Assembly: GCA_965250115.1 (NCBI GenBank)
Contig: CBDFNJ010000001.1
Coordinates: 1,054,001-1,118,000 of the forward strand
Source of the DNA: CBDFHB01 sp965250115
Lineage (GTDB): Bacteria > Acidobacteriota > Vicinamibacteria > Marinacidobacterales > SMYC01
Direction of reading: 5' to 3'
Length of the DNA: 64,000 nucleotides
The position numbers and the translations under genes were made by a program. The notes under the pieces were generated by a model. The model was not told the DNA's origin and ran no database searches. It was given only the letters and a program-made list of their open reading frames with translations. Shown here in pieces: positions 40,909 to 49,570 of this stretch; position 1 is the first letter of the stretch, and every line of letters starts with the position of its first letter.

Positions 40909-42405
40909 TTACTCCAGGGTGAGCGGATCTCTCAACGGGAGATGGGTGACTTCGCCACGGAAGAAGGCCTGCATGCTCGCGCGGCCGTCGGGGTCGCCGG
41001 GGGATATCTCCTCCCACTTGCCGACAACGAGGAAAACGACCTCCTCGGGCTTCAGATAGGTCTTCGCCACCCTCAGAACGTCGTCCAAGGTGATGGCCTC
41101 GACCTCACTTCGCCAAAGCTGCCAGTAGTCGTGGGAGCGGTCGAAGAAGGCATCGGTCGAGAAGATGCTGGCGATTTGAGAGGCGGACTCGAAACGCCGC
41201 GGGAAGGTCTCGACGAGAGAGCTCTTCGCGACAGCGAGCTCCTCTACGGAAACGGGCGCGCTCTGCATGCGACGGACCTCTTCGAGCGCGATCTGGGCCG
41301 CGAGCGCTACGGTCGCGTTCTTGGATTGAAATGAGATGGTGAAGGTGCCGGGCTCGAGCGCGTCGAACGAAAAGCTCGAGCGGACCGAATAGGCGAGCCC
41401 TTCGTCGGATCGTACTCGCTTCACGATGCGCGACGTGAAGCCTCCGCTTCCGAGGATCTCGTCCATGACTTGGATGGCGGCGCGATCGGGATTCTTCCAG
41501 TCGGTCCATTGGGGAACCCGATGGCTGATTCTCACTTTGCCTTGAGGGATGTCCTTCTCGACGTGATAGACACCGGGCGCCGGCGCATGGGTTGGTTGAG
41601 GAGGTGGCCAGTGGTTGTCGGCGCCCTGGCCGGGCCAGTCCTTCAGATAACCTTCGAGCGTCGTCAAGAAGGCGTCGGTATCGACGTCGCCCGAGACATT
41701 CACGATCATGTTCTCCGGACGCCAGTACTTTTCGTGGAAGGCGACGAGGTCGTTCCGGGTGATACGCTCCAGGTTCGACTGGGTCATCCGGCGGCTCGAG
41801 TAGTGATCTCTCCCGTAGAGCAACCAGCCCCACTCTCGTCCGAGAATGTCGTCTGCGTCGTCGTTTCGTTGCCGCATCGATTCGAGAAGGTTGCCCTTTT
41901 CGATCTCGAACCGTTCGGCGTCGAAGCGCGGATAGCGCAGCATGTCGAAGAAGAGCTCGAGCGACTCGCCGAGCACAGGAGTGATGCACCGAAGGCCGGC
42001 CCCTGCCTGAGCGTCGCCGCCGTAGCTCGAGAGACGGGCGGCGAGAAACTCTACCTGCTCGTCGAAATCCTCTGGAGTAGAGCTCTCCGTGCCGCCGGTT
42101 CGAATCAACCTGCCGGTCAGCCCAGCGAGCCCAACCTCGTCGGACGGTTCCAGATAGCTTCCTTGCCGAAGTCGTATTCCGAGATTGACGAGAGGGAAGG
42201 TGTGATCCTCCGCGACATAGACGAGGACACCGTTCGAAAGACGATATCGATAACTATCGCCCTGCGGAACGTCGAACTCGAGCTCGTCGAAAACGAGCTC
42301 CTCGGGCCGAGCGGGAATCGGGCTCGTTTCCGGAACCGGATGCGGCTGTCCGGCGGCGAGGGCTGCCGAGGCGAGCAGGACAACCAGGATCGCAGGCAAG
42401 CTCAT
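40909..42405 (-). CDS. M16-family peptidase homologue lacking the zinc motif
   Basis: This is a 498-residue secreted M16-like protein with signal peptide SLPAILVVLLASAALAAG. The place where active members have H-x2-E-H reads EVGLAGLTGRLIRTGG, so zinc cannot bind and the subunit is expected to be non-catalytic. C-terminal M16 features (GSGGFTSRIVKRVRSDEGLAYSV) are kept. ATG 42405 is fixed by AAGGAGGTGGACA just before it. It overlaps the catalytic partner gene upstream by 4 nt, so the two probably form a heterodimer like mitochondrial processing peptidase. Confidence 0.9.
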   Translation of the reverse strand: MSLPAILVVLLASAALAAGQPHPVPETSPIPARPEELVFDELEFDVPQGDSYRYRLSNGVLVYVAEDHTFPLVNLGIRLRQGSYLEPSDEVGLAGLTGRLIRTGGTESSTPEDFDEQVEFLAARLSSYGGDAQAGAGLRCITPVLGESLELFFDMLRYPRFDAERFEIEKGNLLESMRQRNDDADDILGREWGWLLYGRDHYSSRRMTQSNLERITRNDLVAFHEKYWRPENMIVNVSGDVDTDAFLTTLEGYLKDWPGQGADNHWPPPQPTHAPAPGVYHVEKDIPQGKVRISHRVPQWTDWKNPDRAAIQVMDEILGSGGFTSRIVKRVRSDEGLAYSVRSSFSFDALEPGTFTISFQSKNATVALAAQIALEEVRRMQSAPVSVEELAVAKSSLVETFPRRFESASQIASIFSTDAFFDRSHDYWQLWRSEVEAITLDDVLRVAKTYLKPEEVVFLVVGKWEEISPGDPDGRASMQAFFRGEVTHLPLRDPLTLE

Positions 42406-43940
42406 TGTCCACCTCCTTCTTTGCGATAGTAGAGCCCCACCGCTCGGTGCTCCGGGGCGAAATAGCTCTCCGCGACTCGCGTCACGTCGTCCGCCGTGAC
42501 CGCGAGGGTGCGATCGGCCCATAGGTTGAGGTATTCCCACTCTCCTAGACCGTCGTACACGAGGAGCTGGAGGAGGAGAAAAAATCCGCTCGAAAGTCGG
42601 CGATAGGAGCTCGCCGTGATCTGATTCTTCACTTTCTGGAGCTCGCGATCGGGAATGGGCTCCTCTCGAATCTTTCTGAGCTCTTCGTAGAAGGATCGCT
42701 CGAGGTCTACGGGGGTTGCCTCTCCTTTGGTCTCCGCTTGAAGCGAGAAAGAGCCGTCCCATTTCCGGGAATCCTGTGCGGCACCGGCGCTAGAGGCGAT
42801 CTCTTGATCGAGGACGAGCGACTTGTAGAGCCGCCCGCTCCGCCCGTTCAAGATGCCCGCGAGCACGTCGAGGGCGTAGGAGTCTCGGTGGCGGAAAGCA
42901 ACGGTGTGGTAGCGGATCTCGATCTGTGGTTGGCAGTCGCACGAGGCCTCCATGCGTTTCTCGGCGCGCTGCTCCAACTCGAGCGTGACTACGTCGGGTG
43001 GAGTATTCTCGCCGCGCGGGATGCGGCCGAAGTAACGCTCCGCGAGGACTTTCGCCTCGTCGAGGTCGAAATTGCCGACGATCGCGGCGGTCAAATTGTT
43101 CGGAGCGTAGAACGTATCGAAGTAATCCTTGGCTTGGGCCAGGCTGTAAACCCGGAGATCCGAGGGCCATCCGACCACAGGCCAACTATAGGGGTGCGAT
43201 TGCCAGAACATGGCGTCGAAGAGCTCGTTGAACTCGCCGGTGGGCGTCGATTCGGTTCGAAGCCGCCGCTCCTCGTAGACCACGTCCCGCTCGGAGTAGA
43301 ACTCACGAAAGACCGGGTTCAGGAGTCGGTCCGATTCCATCCAGAACCAGAGCTCGAGCTTGTTCGCGGGCACCGTGATGAAATAGACGGTGACGTCCTC
43401 GCTCGTGAAGGCGTTCATTCCCGATCCGCCTGCCTCGGAATATACCTTGTCGAACTCGTCTTTGACCATCAGCTCTCGCTGCTCTCCGACCAGAGCGTCG
43501 AAGCGAGCTTCGAGCTCGATGAGCTCAGGAGGTCGTTCGCTATCGGCGAAAGGGTCTTCGATCGCTCCGAGGCGATGTCGCTCTCTCTGGTCGCGGTAAA
43601 CGGCGCGGATCCGTTCTTGAAGCTTTTCTTGCTCCTCGATGATCTCGAGGTCTCTTTCGATGTCGCGGGTGCCGATAGTCCGGCTGCCCTTGAACATCAT
43701 GTGCTCGAAGAAGTGGCTGATGCCCGTGATCCCGGGACGCTCGTTGGAGGAGCCGACGTGAGCGACCCAGCCGGCGGAGACGGTCGTGAGCTCTGGACGT
43801 ATCACCGCGAGAAATTTCATTCCGTTCGAGAGCTCGAAGGTCTCGACGGGGACGCGGGTGACCTCCTGGGGAGCGGCGCTCGTCGCGAGCATCAGGACCG
43901 GTAGCATCGTGAGAATCGTTATTCGCCACATGGTGATCAT
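42402..43940 (-). CDS. M16-family zinc metallopeptidase (catalytic subunit)
   Basis: This is a 512-residue secreted peptidase with a hydrophobic signal (about residues 5-23). The inverted zinc motif His76-x2-Glu79-His80 lies in GISHFFEHMMFKG, and a further glutamate comes later in the EDVTVYFITVPANKLELWFWMESDR region. Its start overlaps the methyltransferase stop (ATGA at 43937-43940) and its stop overlaps the non-catalytic partner. Such pairs degrade peptides in the periplasm of many Gram-negatives. Physiological substrates are unknown. Confidence 0.92.
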   Translation of the reverse strand: MITMWRITILTMLPVLMLATSAAPQEVTRVPVETFELSNGMKFLAVIRPELTTVSAGWVAHVGSSNERPGITGISHFFEHMMFKGSRTIGTRDIERDLEIIEEQEKLQERIRAVYRDQRERHRLGAIEDPFADSERPPELIELEARFDALVGEQRELMVKDEFDKVYSEAGGSGMNAFTSEDVTVYFITVPANKLELWFWMESDRLLNPVFREFYSERDVVYEERRLRTESTPTGEFNELFDAMFWQSHPYSWPVVGWPSDLRVYSLAQAKDYFDTFYAPNNLTAAIVGNFDLDEAKVLAERYFGRIPRGENTPPDVVTLELEQRAEKRMEASCDCQPQIEIRYHTVAFRHRDSYALDVLAGILNGRSGRLYKSLVLDQEIASSAGAAQDSRKWDGSFSLQAETKGEATPVDLERSFYEELRKIREEPIPDRELQKVKNQITASSYRRLSSGFFLLLQLLVYDGLGEWEYLNLWADRTLAVTADDVTRVAESYFAPEHRAVGLYYRKEGGGQ

Positions 43941-45973
43941 TCTACTACGCGTTCCGAATCGCCTCGGGACAAGTGCCAGCAGCGGTGGATCTTGCGGTTT
44001 CGAAAGTCTTCGGGAACGGTTCGCGCGGAAACCTCCTCGGCTCGCCACGACCTCGCCTCGAGGTACCGGAGACGCCGGTCGTGAGAAAGCACGTAGGCGA
44101 TTGCTGCCGGCGCCATGCGTGGTCCAAGTCGATCGAGCCAATCGTCTTCGCGATCGACTTCCGCGAGTGCGAGGTCATGGATCTCGCGATCTCTCTCGAG
44201 GAAGTCCTGCGGCTCGGCGGGCACGAACCGTACCGATTGAAGGGCGAGACCGTTGATTCGGAGGTTCCGGCGTGTCCAATCGTGGAGCTCGGGTCTCGGG
44301 TCGACGCTCGTGATACGGGAGGCTCCGCCGAGAGCCGCCGCGACGACGAAGGCACCGCTGCCCGGGCCGAGGCACAAGACGCGCCGGTTCTTCGCGAGCT
44401 CCCTCAGACGTTCGCGCACGAGGCGATAGTCGAGGTCGAGGCCGGTCGTTTTGTTTCCGGGGAGATGCACCTCGAATCGTGCTTCCCTCTCCTGAACCGT
44501 GACGACGGTGCTTTTCTCCGGTCGTCCCATGACGAAAATGTGATCGGGCGAGACTCCCGTTGCCTGGCTCGCGCTCTCCACCATCCGATCGAGCCAATCC
44601 TCCTGCTCGGCGAGCGATCGGCTGGTGACACGGCCGCCGATAGGCGTTACGAGAAGACAGTCACCGAAGCGGTCGACTGCCAAGGGGACTTCTTTGATGT
44701 CTCGCTCGTAGAGTCGATATGCGTCGAGGTCGTGCTTCTTGGGCCAGCGCCTCAGGTGATGAGCACGCTTCGCGAGTCGGTTCTCGAAGATCTCCGACTG
44801 TCGACGAGCTTTGGGAGTCAGTCCGCCGAAAGCGGGCTTTCCTTCTTCCGCCCGATCGGGTCGCGGCCCGTGGAACTGGTAGTAAGTACACTCGATGCGT
44901 CCGTTATAGAGCTTTCGGCGACGATCGGCCTCTTGCCCCAAAACGGATTCGAGCTCGCGCACCGACGTCAAGACGTAGAACGACCAGGTGGGAAGACGGC
45001 GAAACACGTCCGGCATGGAGCGGTGGAGCTCGAATACCTCTCGACGCTCGCCCATCCGATCTCCGTAGGGCGGATTCGAAACGAGACAGCCATAGGACAG
45101 TTCGGACCGCACCGAGGAGAACTCGCGCTGACGAAAGCGGACGTCCGAACCGACGCCGGCGCGCTCCGCATTGGCTTTGGCGAGCGCGAGTGGCTTGCCG
45201 TTGTGGTCGGATCCCTCCAGGGTTTCTGCCACGGTCAACCGTTCGAGATCCCGCGCTTCCTCGCGGCCTCTAGGGAAGGCCTTCTTGTCGATCGTCGGCC
45301 AGGATTCGGCGACGAAAGTTCGAAGCAAGCCCGGCGCCTTGTTGCGACCGATGAGCGCGGCCTCGATGGTGAGCGTTCCAGTGCCACAGAAAGGATCGAG
45401 GAATGGGCGCCCCGGCCTCCAGAAGCTCAAGAGGACGAGCCCGGCGGCGAGAGTCTCCTTGAGAGGGGCCTCGCCGACGAGGGGACGGTAGCCGCGTTTG
45501 TGGAGTCCAGCGCCGCTCGTGTCGATCATGAGCGTGGCGACGTCCTCGAAGAGCGCGACCTCGACCGGGAAGCTCGGCCCGTCTTCGGGAAGATGCTCGA
45601 CGCCGTGGGCTTTCTTGATCCGCTCCACGATCGCCTTTTTGACGATGCTCTGACAGGCGGGCACGCTCGCAAGCGTCGACTTCACGGAGCGACCGCGAAC
45701 CGGGAAGTGGGCCTTCGGCGGAAGAAAACGCTCCCAAGCGAGCGCGGCGGTTCCGTCGAAGAGCGCTCCGAAGTCTCGGGCATCGAACCTGCCCATCTCT
45801 AGCAGCACGCGGTCCGAGGCCCGAAGCCAGAGGTTGGCCCGAGCGATCGCGGCCTCGTCGCCTTCGAAAGTCAGCCAGCCGGGGCGTCCGACCTTGCTCG
45901 GGTAGCCGAGCGACGCGAGCTCTCGGGACACGACGGCTTCGAGTCCAAAGCTCGCAGTCGCGACGAGGTTCAT
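43937..45973 (-). CDS. rlmL: RlmKL-type 23S rRNA methyltransferase with degenerate RlmK half
   Basis: This is a 678-residue fusion with the order THUMP domain, RlmL, RlmK-like. The RlmL half is complete: DPFCGTGTLTIEAALIGRNKAPG binds SAM and SNPPYGDRMGER is the N2-guanine catalytic motif for 23S rRNA m2G2445. The C-terminal half keeps the overall pattern (AYRLYERDIKEVPLAVDRFG, ALGGASRITSVDPRPELHDW, NRKIHRCWHL). However, the RlmK motif IDPPTF is replaced by LAEVDREDD, and the SAM loop NLFSYTGS by LCLGPGSG. m7G2069 activity is therefore doubtful. It heads an operon with the M16 pair. Confidence 0.88.
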   Translation of the reverse strand: MNLVATASFGLEAVVSRELASLGYPSKVGRPGWLTFEGDEAAIARANLWLRASDRVLLEMGRFDARDFGALFDGTAALAWERFLPPKAHFPVRGRSVKSTLASVPACQSIVKKAIVERIKKAHGVEHLPEDGPSFPVEVALFEDVATLMIDTSGAGLHKRGYRPLVGEAPLKETLAAGLVLLSFWRPGRPFLDPFCGTGTLTIEAALIGRNKAPGLLRTFVAESWPTIDKKAFPRGREEARDLERLTVAETLEGSDHNGKPLALAKANAERAGVGSDVRFRQREFSSVRSELSYGCLVSNPPYGDRMGERREVFELHRSMPDVFRRLPTWSFYVLTSVRELESVLGQEADRRRKLYNGRIECTYYQFHGPRPDRAEEGKPAFGGLTPKARRQSEIFENRLAKRAHHLRRWPKKHDLDAYRLYERDIKEVPLAVDRFGDCLLVTPIGGRVTSRSLAEQEDWLDRMVESASQATGVSPDHIFVMGRPEKSTVVTVQEREARFEVHLPGNKTTGLDLDYRLVRERLRELAKNRRVLCLGPGSGAFVVAAALGGASRITSVDPRPELHDWTRRNLRINGLALQSVRFVPAEPQDFLERDREIHDLALAEVDREDDWLDRLGPRMAPAAIAYVLSHDRRLRYLEARSWRAEEVSARTVPEDFRNRKIHRCWHLSRGDSERVVE

Positions 45974-45993
45974 CGGAACATACTACACGTCTT

Positions 45994-46046
45994 CCCTCTC
46001 CCCTCTGGGGAGAGGGTGCCCGCGGAGAGGCGGGTGGGTGAGGGGC
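45994..46046. repeat. Dispersed hairpin repeat, copy 2
   Basis: A perfect 10-bp stem CCCTCTCCCC-TCT-GGGGAGAGGG (45994-46016) is followed by a GC-rich spacer and GGTGAGGGGC. Read on the minus strand it matches the copy at 51120-51170: GCCCCTCACC, a spacer of about 15 nt, GGCACCCTCTCCC, then the complementary arm. It lies in the divergent space between rlmL and ggt, so it is not simply a terminator. Confidence 0.75.
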
Positions 46047-46127
46047 CGTTGATTCCGGAGTGAGGGAGCGCAGACAAGGTATTGTAGAATCCATGCGTTC
46101 GGGTGGAGCAAGGGAGATTAAGTTCAC

Positions 46128-47831
46128 ATGAAGCGATTCAGAGCAGCCTCGGCTGCTATTTTCGTTCTGAACCTCGCGCTCGCTACCCAGGTTGTCGCGG
46201 GAAACTCGCCCGCGCGCGCGAAGAACGGCATGGTCGTGTCGCAAAACGCCATTGCCTCGGAGGTGGGTGTCGACGTCATGAAGGACGGCGGCAATGCGAT
46301 CGACGCCGCAGTCGCTACGGCCTTTGCGCAGGCCGTGACCCATCCGACGGCGGGAAACATCGGCGGCGGGGGCTTCCTCGTCTATAGACCGGCCACGGGC
46401 GAGCCGATTGTCTACGAATTCCGCGAGATGGCTCCGAACAAGTCCACCGACACGATGTGGCTCGACGAGAACGGGGAGTACAGCCACGAGCGGCATTCCT
46501 TCAGCCACCTTTCGGTCGGTGTGCCCGGCACGGTCGCCGGTTTGCACCTGGCTTGGAAAGAGGGAGGGAGCCTTTCCTGGAAGCGCCTCATGGAGCCGGC
46601 GATTCGCCTCGCTCGCGAGGGCTTCGAGGTGACCGACGGGCTCGCCCGCTCGCTCGAGACCGTCATGGAGCGCATCGGGAAGTACCCCGCGACCAAGGCC
46701 CAGTTCACCAACAACGGCGCGCCCTACCAGACCGGCGACGTCTTGAGACAGCCCGATCTCGCCGGGACCTTGATCCGGATTTCCGAGGACGGGCCTGCCG
46801 GATTCTATGAGGGCAAGACGGCAGAGCTCATCGAAAAGGAGATGATGGCGAACGGAGGCCTCATTACCCGAGAGGACCTGAAAGCATATCGTGCGAAAAA
46901 GCGTGTTCCCATAAGTGGAACCTATCGTGGCTACGAGATCATCTCGATGCCGCCTCCGAGCTCCGGCGGCGTGGCCCTCGTCGAGATGTTGAACATTCTC
47001 GAGGGCTACAACTTGGCGAGCGAAGGCTTCGGCTCCGCGAGAAACATACACCGCATGGCGGAAGCGATGCGGCGGGCCTATTCGGATCGTGCCCGGCATT
47101 TGGGGGATCCCGAATTCAATCCCTCGATGCCGATCGAGCGCTTGACCTCCAAGGACTACGCCGCCGAGCTCAGGCGGACGATCGAGCTCGACGCTGCCTC
47201 GAAGTCGTCTTCCGAGAGCTTCGACTGGCCGTCGGAAAGTCCGGAGACGACGCATTTCTCCGTCGTCGACTCGGAGCGTAACGCGGTCTCTCTGACCTAT
47301 ACGCTCGAGTACGGCTACGGCTCCGGGGTCGTCGTTCCAGGCGCCGGATTCCTCTTGAACAACGAGATGGGCGATTTCAACGCCGTTCCCGGCCTGACGG
47401 ACGAGAGTGGTCTCATCGGGACGCAACCGAACCTCGCGGCGCCGGGAAAACGCATGCTTTCGAGCATGACCCCGACGATCCTCGCCAAGGACGGCCGTCT
47501 CTTCATGGTCACCGGGAGTCCGGGGGGGCGGACGATCATCAATACGGTGCTCCAAACGATCCTGAACGTCGTCGACCACGGGATGAACGCGCAAGAGGCG
47601 GTGGACGCGGGGCGGATCCACCATCAGTGGCTGCCGGATCGGATCATCTACGAGCCGCTCGGGTTCTCGCCCGACACTCTTCATATTCTCAGGTGGTTGG
47701 GGCACGAACTGTTGGAGAACGAGAACGGTAGCCAGGGCGTCGCGCAAGTCATCGTTCTCAATCACGAGGACGACATGCTTGAGGGCGGGCTCGACCGACG
47801 ACCGCCCGATGGAGGCGCCGCCGTTTATTGA
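46128..47831 (+). CDS. ggt: Gamma-glutamyltransferase, periplasmic
   Basis: This 567-residue Ntn-hydrolase precursor transfers or hydrolyses the gamma-glutamyl group of glutathione and related peptides. It has a signal peptide ending near VVAG. It self-cleaves before Thr374 in SPETTHFSVVDSERNAVSLTY, which becomes the small-subunit N-terminus and nucleophile. SSMTPTILAKDGRLFMVTGSPGG forms the oxyanion and substrate site, and NIGGGGFLVYRPATG is the large-subunit signature. It stands alone and is convergent with a BASS transporter, overlapping by 7 nt. Confidence 0.95.
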   Translation: MKRFRAASAAIFVLNLALATQVVAGNSPARAKNGMVVSQNAIASEVGVDVMKDGGNAIDAAVATAFAQAVTHPTAGNIGGGGFLVYRPATGEPIVYEFREMAPNKSTDTMWLDENGEYSHERHSFSHLSVGVPGTVAGLHLAWKEGGSLSWKRLMEPAIRLAREGFEVTDGLARSLETVMERIGKYPATKAQFTNNGAPYQTGDVLRQPDLAGTLIRISEDGPAGFYEGKTAELIEKEMMANGGLITREDLKAYRAKKRVPISGTYRGYEIISMPPPSSGGVALVEMLNILEGYNLASEGFGSARNIHRMAEAMRRAYSDRARHLGDPEFNPSMPIERLTSKDYAAELRRTIELDAASKSSSESFDWPSESPETTHFSVVDSERNAVSLTYTLEYGYGSGVVVPGAGFLLNNEMGDFNAVPGLTDESGLIGTQPNLAAPGKRMLSSMTPTILAKDGRLFMVTGSPGGRTIINTVLQTILNVVDHGMNAQEAVDAGRIHHQWLPDRIIYEPLGFSPDTLHILRWLGHELLENENGSQGVAQVIVLNHEDDMLEGGLDRRPPDGGAAVY

Positions 47832-48769
47832 TTGGGCGCTACGAGTGTAGATTCGCCGCTCTCTCGGCGACGAAAGTACGCGCTCGCACCCGCCGCCGTG
47901 AGGACGCACCACGCTGCAAACAGGGCTCCGGGGAGCGCGGTCACCGGCTCGAAGTGCTTGAGGGCGAGCGCCACCCCCAGGCCTGCGTTCTGCATCCCGA
48001 TCTCGATCGTGAGCGCGAGGCGATGGCGACGATCGAAGCCGTAGAGCTTCGCGAGCATCCATCCCGCGATATAGCCACAGGCGTTGACGAGAACCACGAA
48101 TCCGAAAACACTGGGGCCTACCGTCGCGATGCTGGGCCGGTTTGCGGCCACCGCGTAAGAGCAGATGACAACGATCGCCACCGCCGCGATCCCGGGGCAG
48201 ATGATCTCTGCCTCTCTCAGTCGACGTCCCAGAACGCGGCGGAGACCCATGCCCGCGATGAGGGGAACGAGCACCGTTTGGACGATCGTCCAGAACAGCG
48301 GCCAGAAATCGACGGGCATCAAGGCGCCACCGAGAAAGCGGACCAGGCTCGGAGTCAGGAGCGGTGACAGAAACGTCGCCAGCGTCGTCATCGCGATCGA
48401 AAAAGCCAGAGCGCCCCCGGCCAGATAAACGATGACGTTGCTCGCCATCGCGCCCGGGGCCGAGCCCACGATGATGAAGCCCAGCGCGAGGGCAGGCGGG
48501 AACCCACTCGCATGGGCGACGACGAATCCCAAGAGCGGCATCACCGTGTATTGAGTCGCGACGCCGAGGAGGACTCGATGGGGCTGTCGGAGCGTGCTTC
48601 GTAGCTCCTGTGGCTCGAGGACGACGCCGAGCGCCAACATCGTGGCGGCAAAGAACCAGAGAAAACTATCCGCGAAAACGAGGAAAGTGGGCGGATAGAG
48701 GTATGCGACCAGAGCCCCGAGAAGGGTCAGAGGGGCGAGCTGTATGGAAAAGAGCCGAAATACGCCCAC
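47825..48769 (-). CDS. Bile acid:sodium symporter (BASS) family transporter
   Basis: This is a 314-residue membrane protein with about nine to ten helices. BASS hallmarks are present: LALGVVLEPQELRSTLRQPHRVLLGVATQYTVMPLLGF, the crossover segment VGSAPGAMASNVIVYLAGG and IEIGMQNAGLGVALALKHF. The family moves organic anions such as bile acids, pantoate or pyruvate with sodium. The substrate cannot be read from sequence. It overlaps the 3' end of ggt on the opposite strand. Confidence 0.9.
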   Translation of the reverse strand: MGVFRLFSIQLAPLTLLGALVAYLYPPTFLVFADSFLWFFAATMLALGVVLEPQELRSTLRQPHRVLLGVATQYTVMPLLGFVVAHASGFPPALALGFIIVGSAPGAMASNVIVYLAGGALAFSIAMTTLATFLSPLLTPSLVRFLGGALMPVDFWPLFWTIVQTVLVPLIAGMGLRRVLGRRLREAEIICPGIAAVAIVVICSYAVAANRPSIATVGPSVFGFVVLVNACGYIAGWMLAKLYGFDRRHRLALTIEIGMQNAGLGVALALKHFEPVTALPGALFAAWCVLTAAGASAYFRRRESGESTLVAPNQ

Positions 48770-48820
48770 GAGAACGTTGAGGCGGAGCGGTGTCTTCGCG
48801 GCCCGCTCCGCCCTTTCGTT

Positions 48821-49339
48821 TTATCTCGCGAAGGGGTTGAAGAGGGGTACCGACGAGCCGCACTGTCGACTCGTCACAAGACTGTCATAGAGATCTTTCG
48901 CGACCGAGGGGCCTTTTCGCTCGCAGTGCTTGTCGAAGGCTTCGGTCAAGTTCTGCGCCACCATTTCCTCGTTCATCATCTCGATATGGCGTCGCTCCAG
49001 CATATGCACGAGCTCACCGTCCTTGAAGAGCGCCACGGCGGGCGATGAGGGAGGTATCCCCTCCATGTGCTGGCGAGCGCGCTCGGTCGCCTCGCGGTCG
49101 ACGCCGGCGAATACCGTCTTGAGGTGATCGGGAATGGTGCCGTGCTGCAGGGCGCGTGTCACTCCGGGGCGCGCTGAACCGGCGGCGCAGCCGCAGACAG
49201 AGTTGACGACGACGAGCGTCGTACCCGATTGTTTCACGGCCTCATCGACCTCGCTGGCGGTAGCGAGCGGGTCCACGCCGCACTGCGCGAGCTCCTCCCA
49301 CATGGGCCGGACGGCTTCCGGATCGTACAAAGGTTGCAT
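48821..49339 (-). CDS. BrxA/BrxB-type bacilliredoxin
   Basis: This 172-residue DUF1094 protein has a thioredoxin-like fold with the Cys-Gly-Cys active site in VVNSVCGCAAGSARPG, exactly as in BrxA/BrxB. In Bacillus these remove bacillithiol from oxidised proteins. In other phyla they act on other low-molecular-weight thiols. The C-terminal extension with a further cysteine (SRQCGSSVPLFNPFAR) is longer than in the Bacillus proteins. The ATG at 49339, opening MQPLYDPEAV and preceded by GGAGGGG, was chosen over a start 16 codons upstream. Confidence 0.92.
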   Translation of the reverse strand: MQPLYDPEAVRPMWEELAQCGVDPLATASEVDEAVKQSGTTLVVVNSVCGCAAGSARPGVTRALQHGTIPDHLKTVFAGVDREATERARQHMEGIPPSSPAVALFKDGELVHMLERRHIEMMNEEMVAQNLTEAFDKHCERKGPSVAKDLYDSLVTSRQCGSSVPLFNPFAR

Positions 49340-49399
49340 GTCGTTCACCCCTCCGTTGATAGTCAGATGTAGGTACCAAGCTAGCACTGTGCCGGCGTC

Positions 49400-49428
49400 T
49401 TATCAAATCGAGCACGTTTAGCTATACT
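49400..49428 (+). promoter_or_regulatory. Promoter of the tRNA-Val gene
   Basis: TTATCA (49400-49405) and TATACT (49423-49428) are separated by 17 bp and lie 18 nt upstream of the tRNA 5' end, a fitting distance for a stable-RNA promoter. Confidence 0.6.
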
Positions 49429-49446
49429 GTGGGTCTCCTGGATATT

Positions 49447-49522
49447 GGGCGGTTAGCTCAGTTGGGAGAGCACCTGGTTTACACCCAGGGGGTCACAGGT
49501 TCAAGCCCTGTACCGCCCACCA
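49447..49522 (+). tRNA. tRNA-Val (anticodon TAC), CCA encoded
   Basis: The 76-nt sequence folds into a full cloverleaf. The acceptor GGGCGGT pairs with ACCGCCC. The D arm contains AGCTCAGTTGGGAGAGC. The anticodon stem CCTGG/CCAGG encloses TTTACAC with anticodon TAC. The T arm is ACAGG-TTCAAGC-CCTGT, followed by discriminator A and an encoded CCA end. Confidence 0.97.
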
Positions 49523-49570
49523 GTCGATAGACCGTATCCAAAGAAAGCGCGCACAAACGAGGACGTATCC

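Noticed and set aside
42738..45802. Long plus-strand open frames of 388 and 609 codons opposite the M16 and rlmL genes
   Set aside because: Both are exact antisense shadows of genes with complete catalytic motifs and have no recognisable domains or ribosome sites.
45270..48062. A 930-codon open frame on the minus strand across ggt and rlmL
   Set aside because: It runs antisense to most of ggt, whose motifs are unmistakable, and then over rlmL in another frame. Its translation is low-complexity Arg/Gly/Leu-rich with no domain. It is a by-product of biased codon use.
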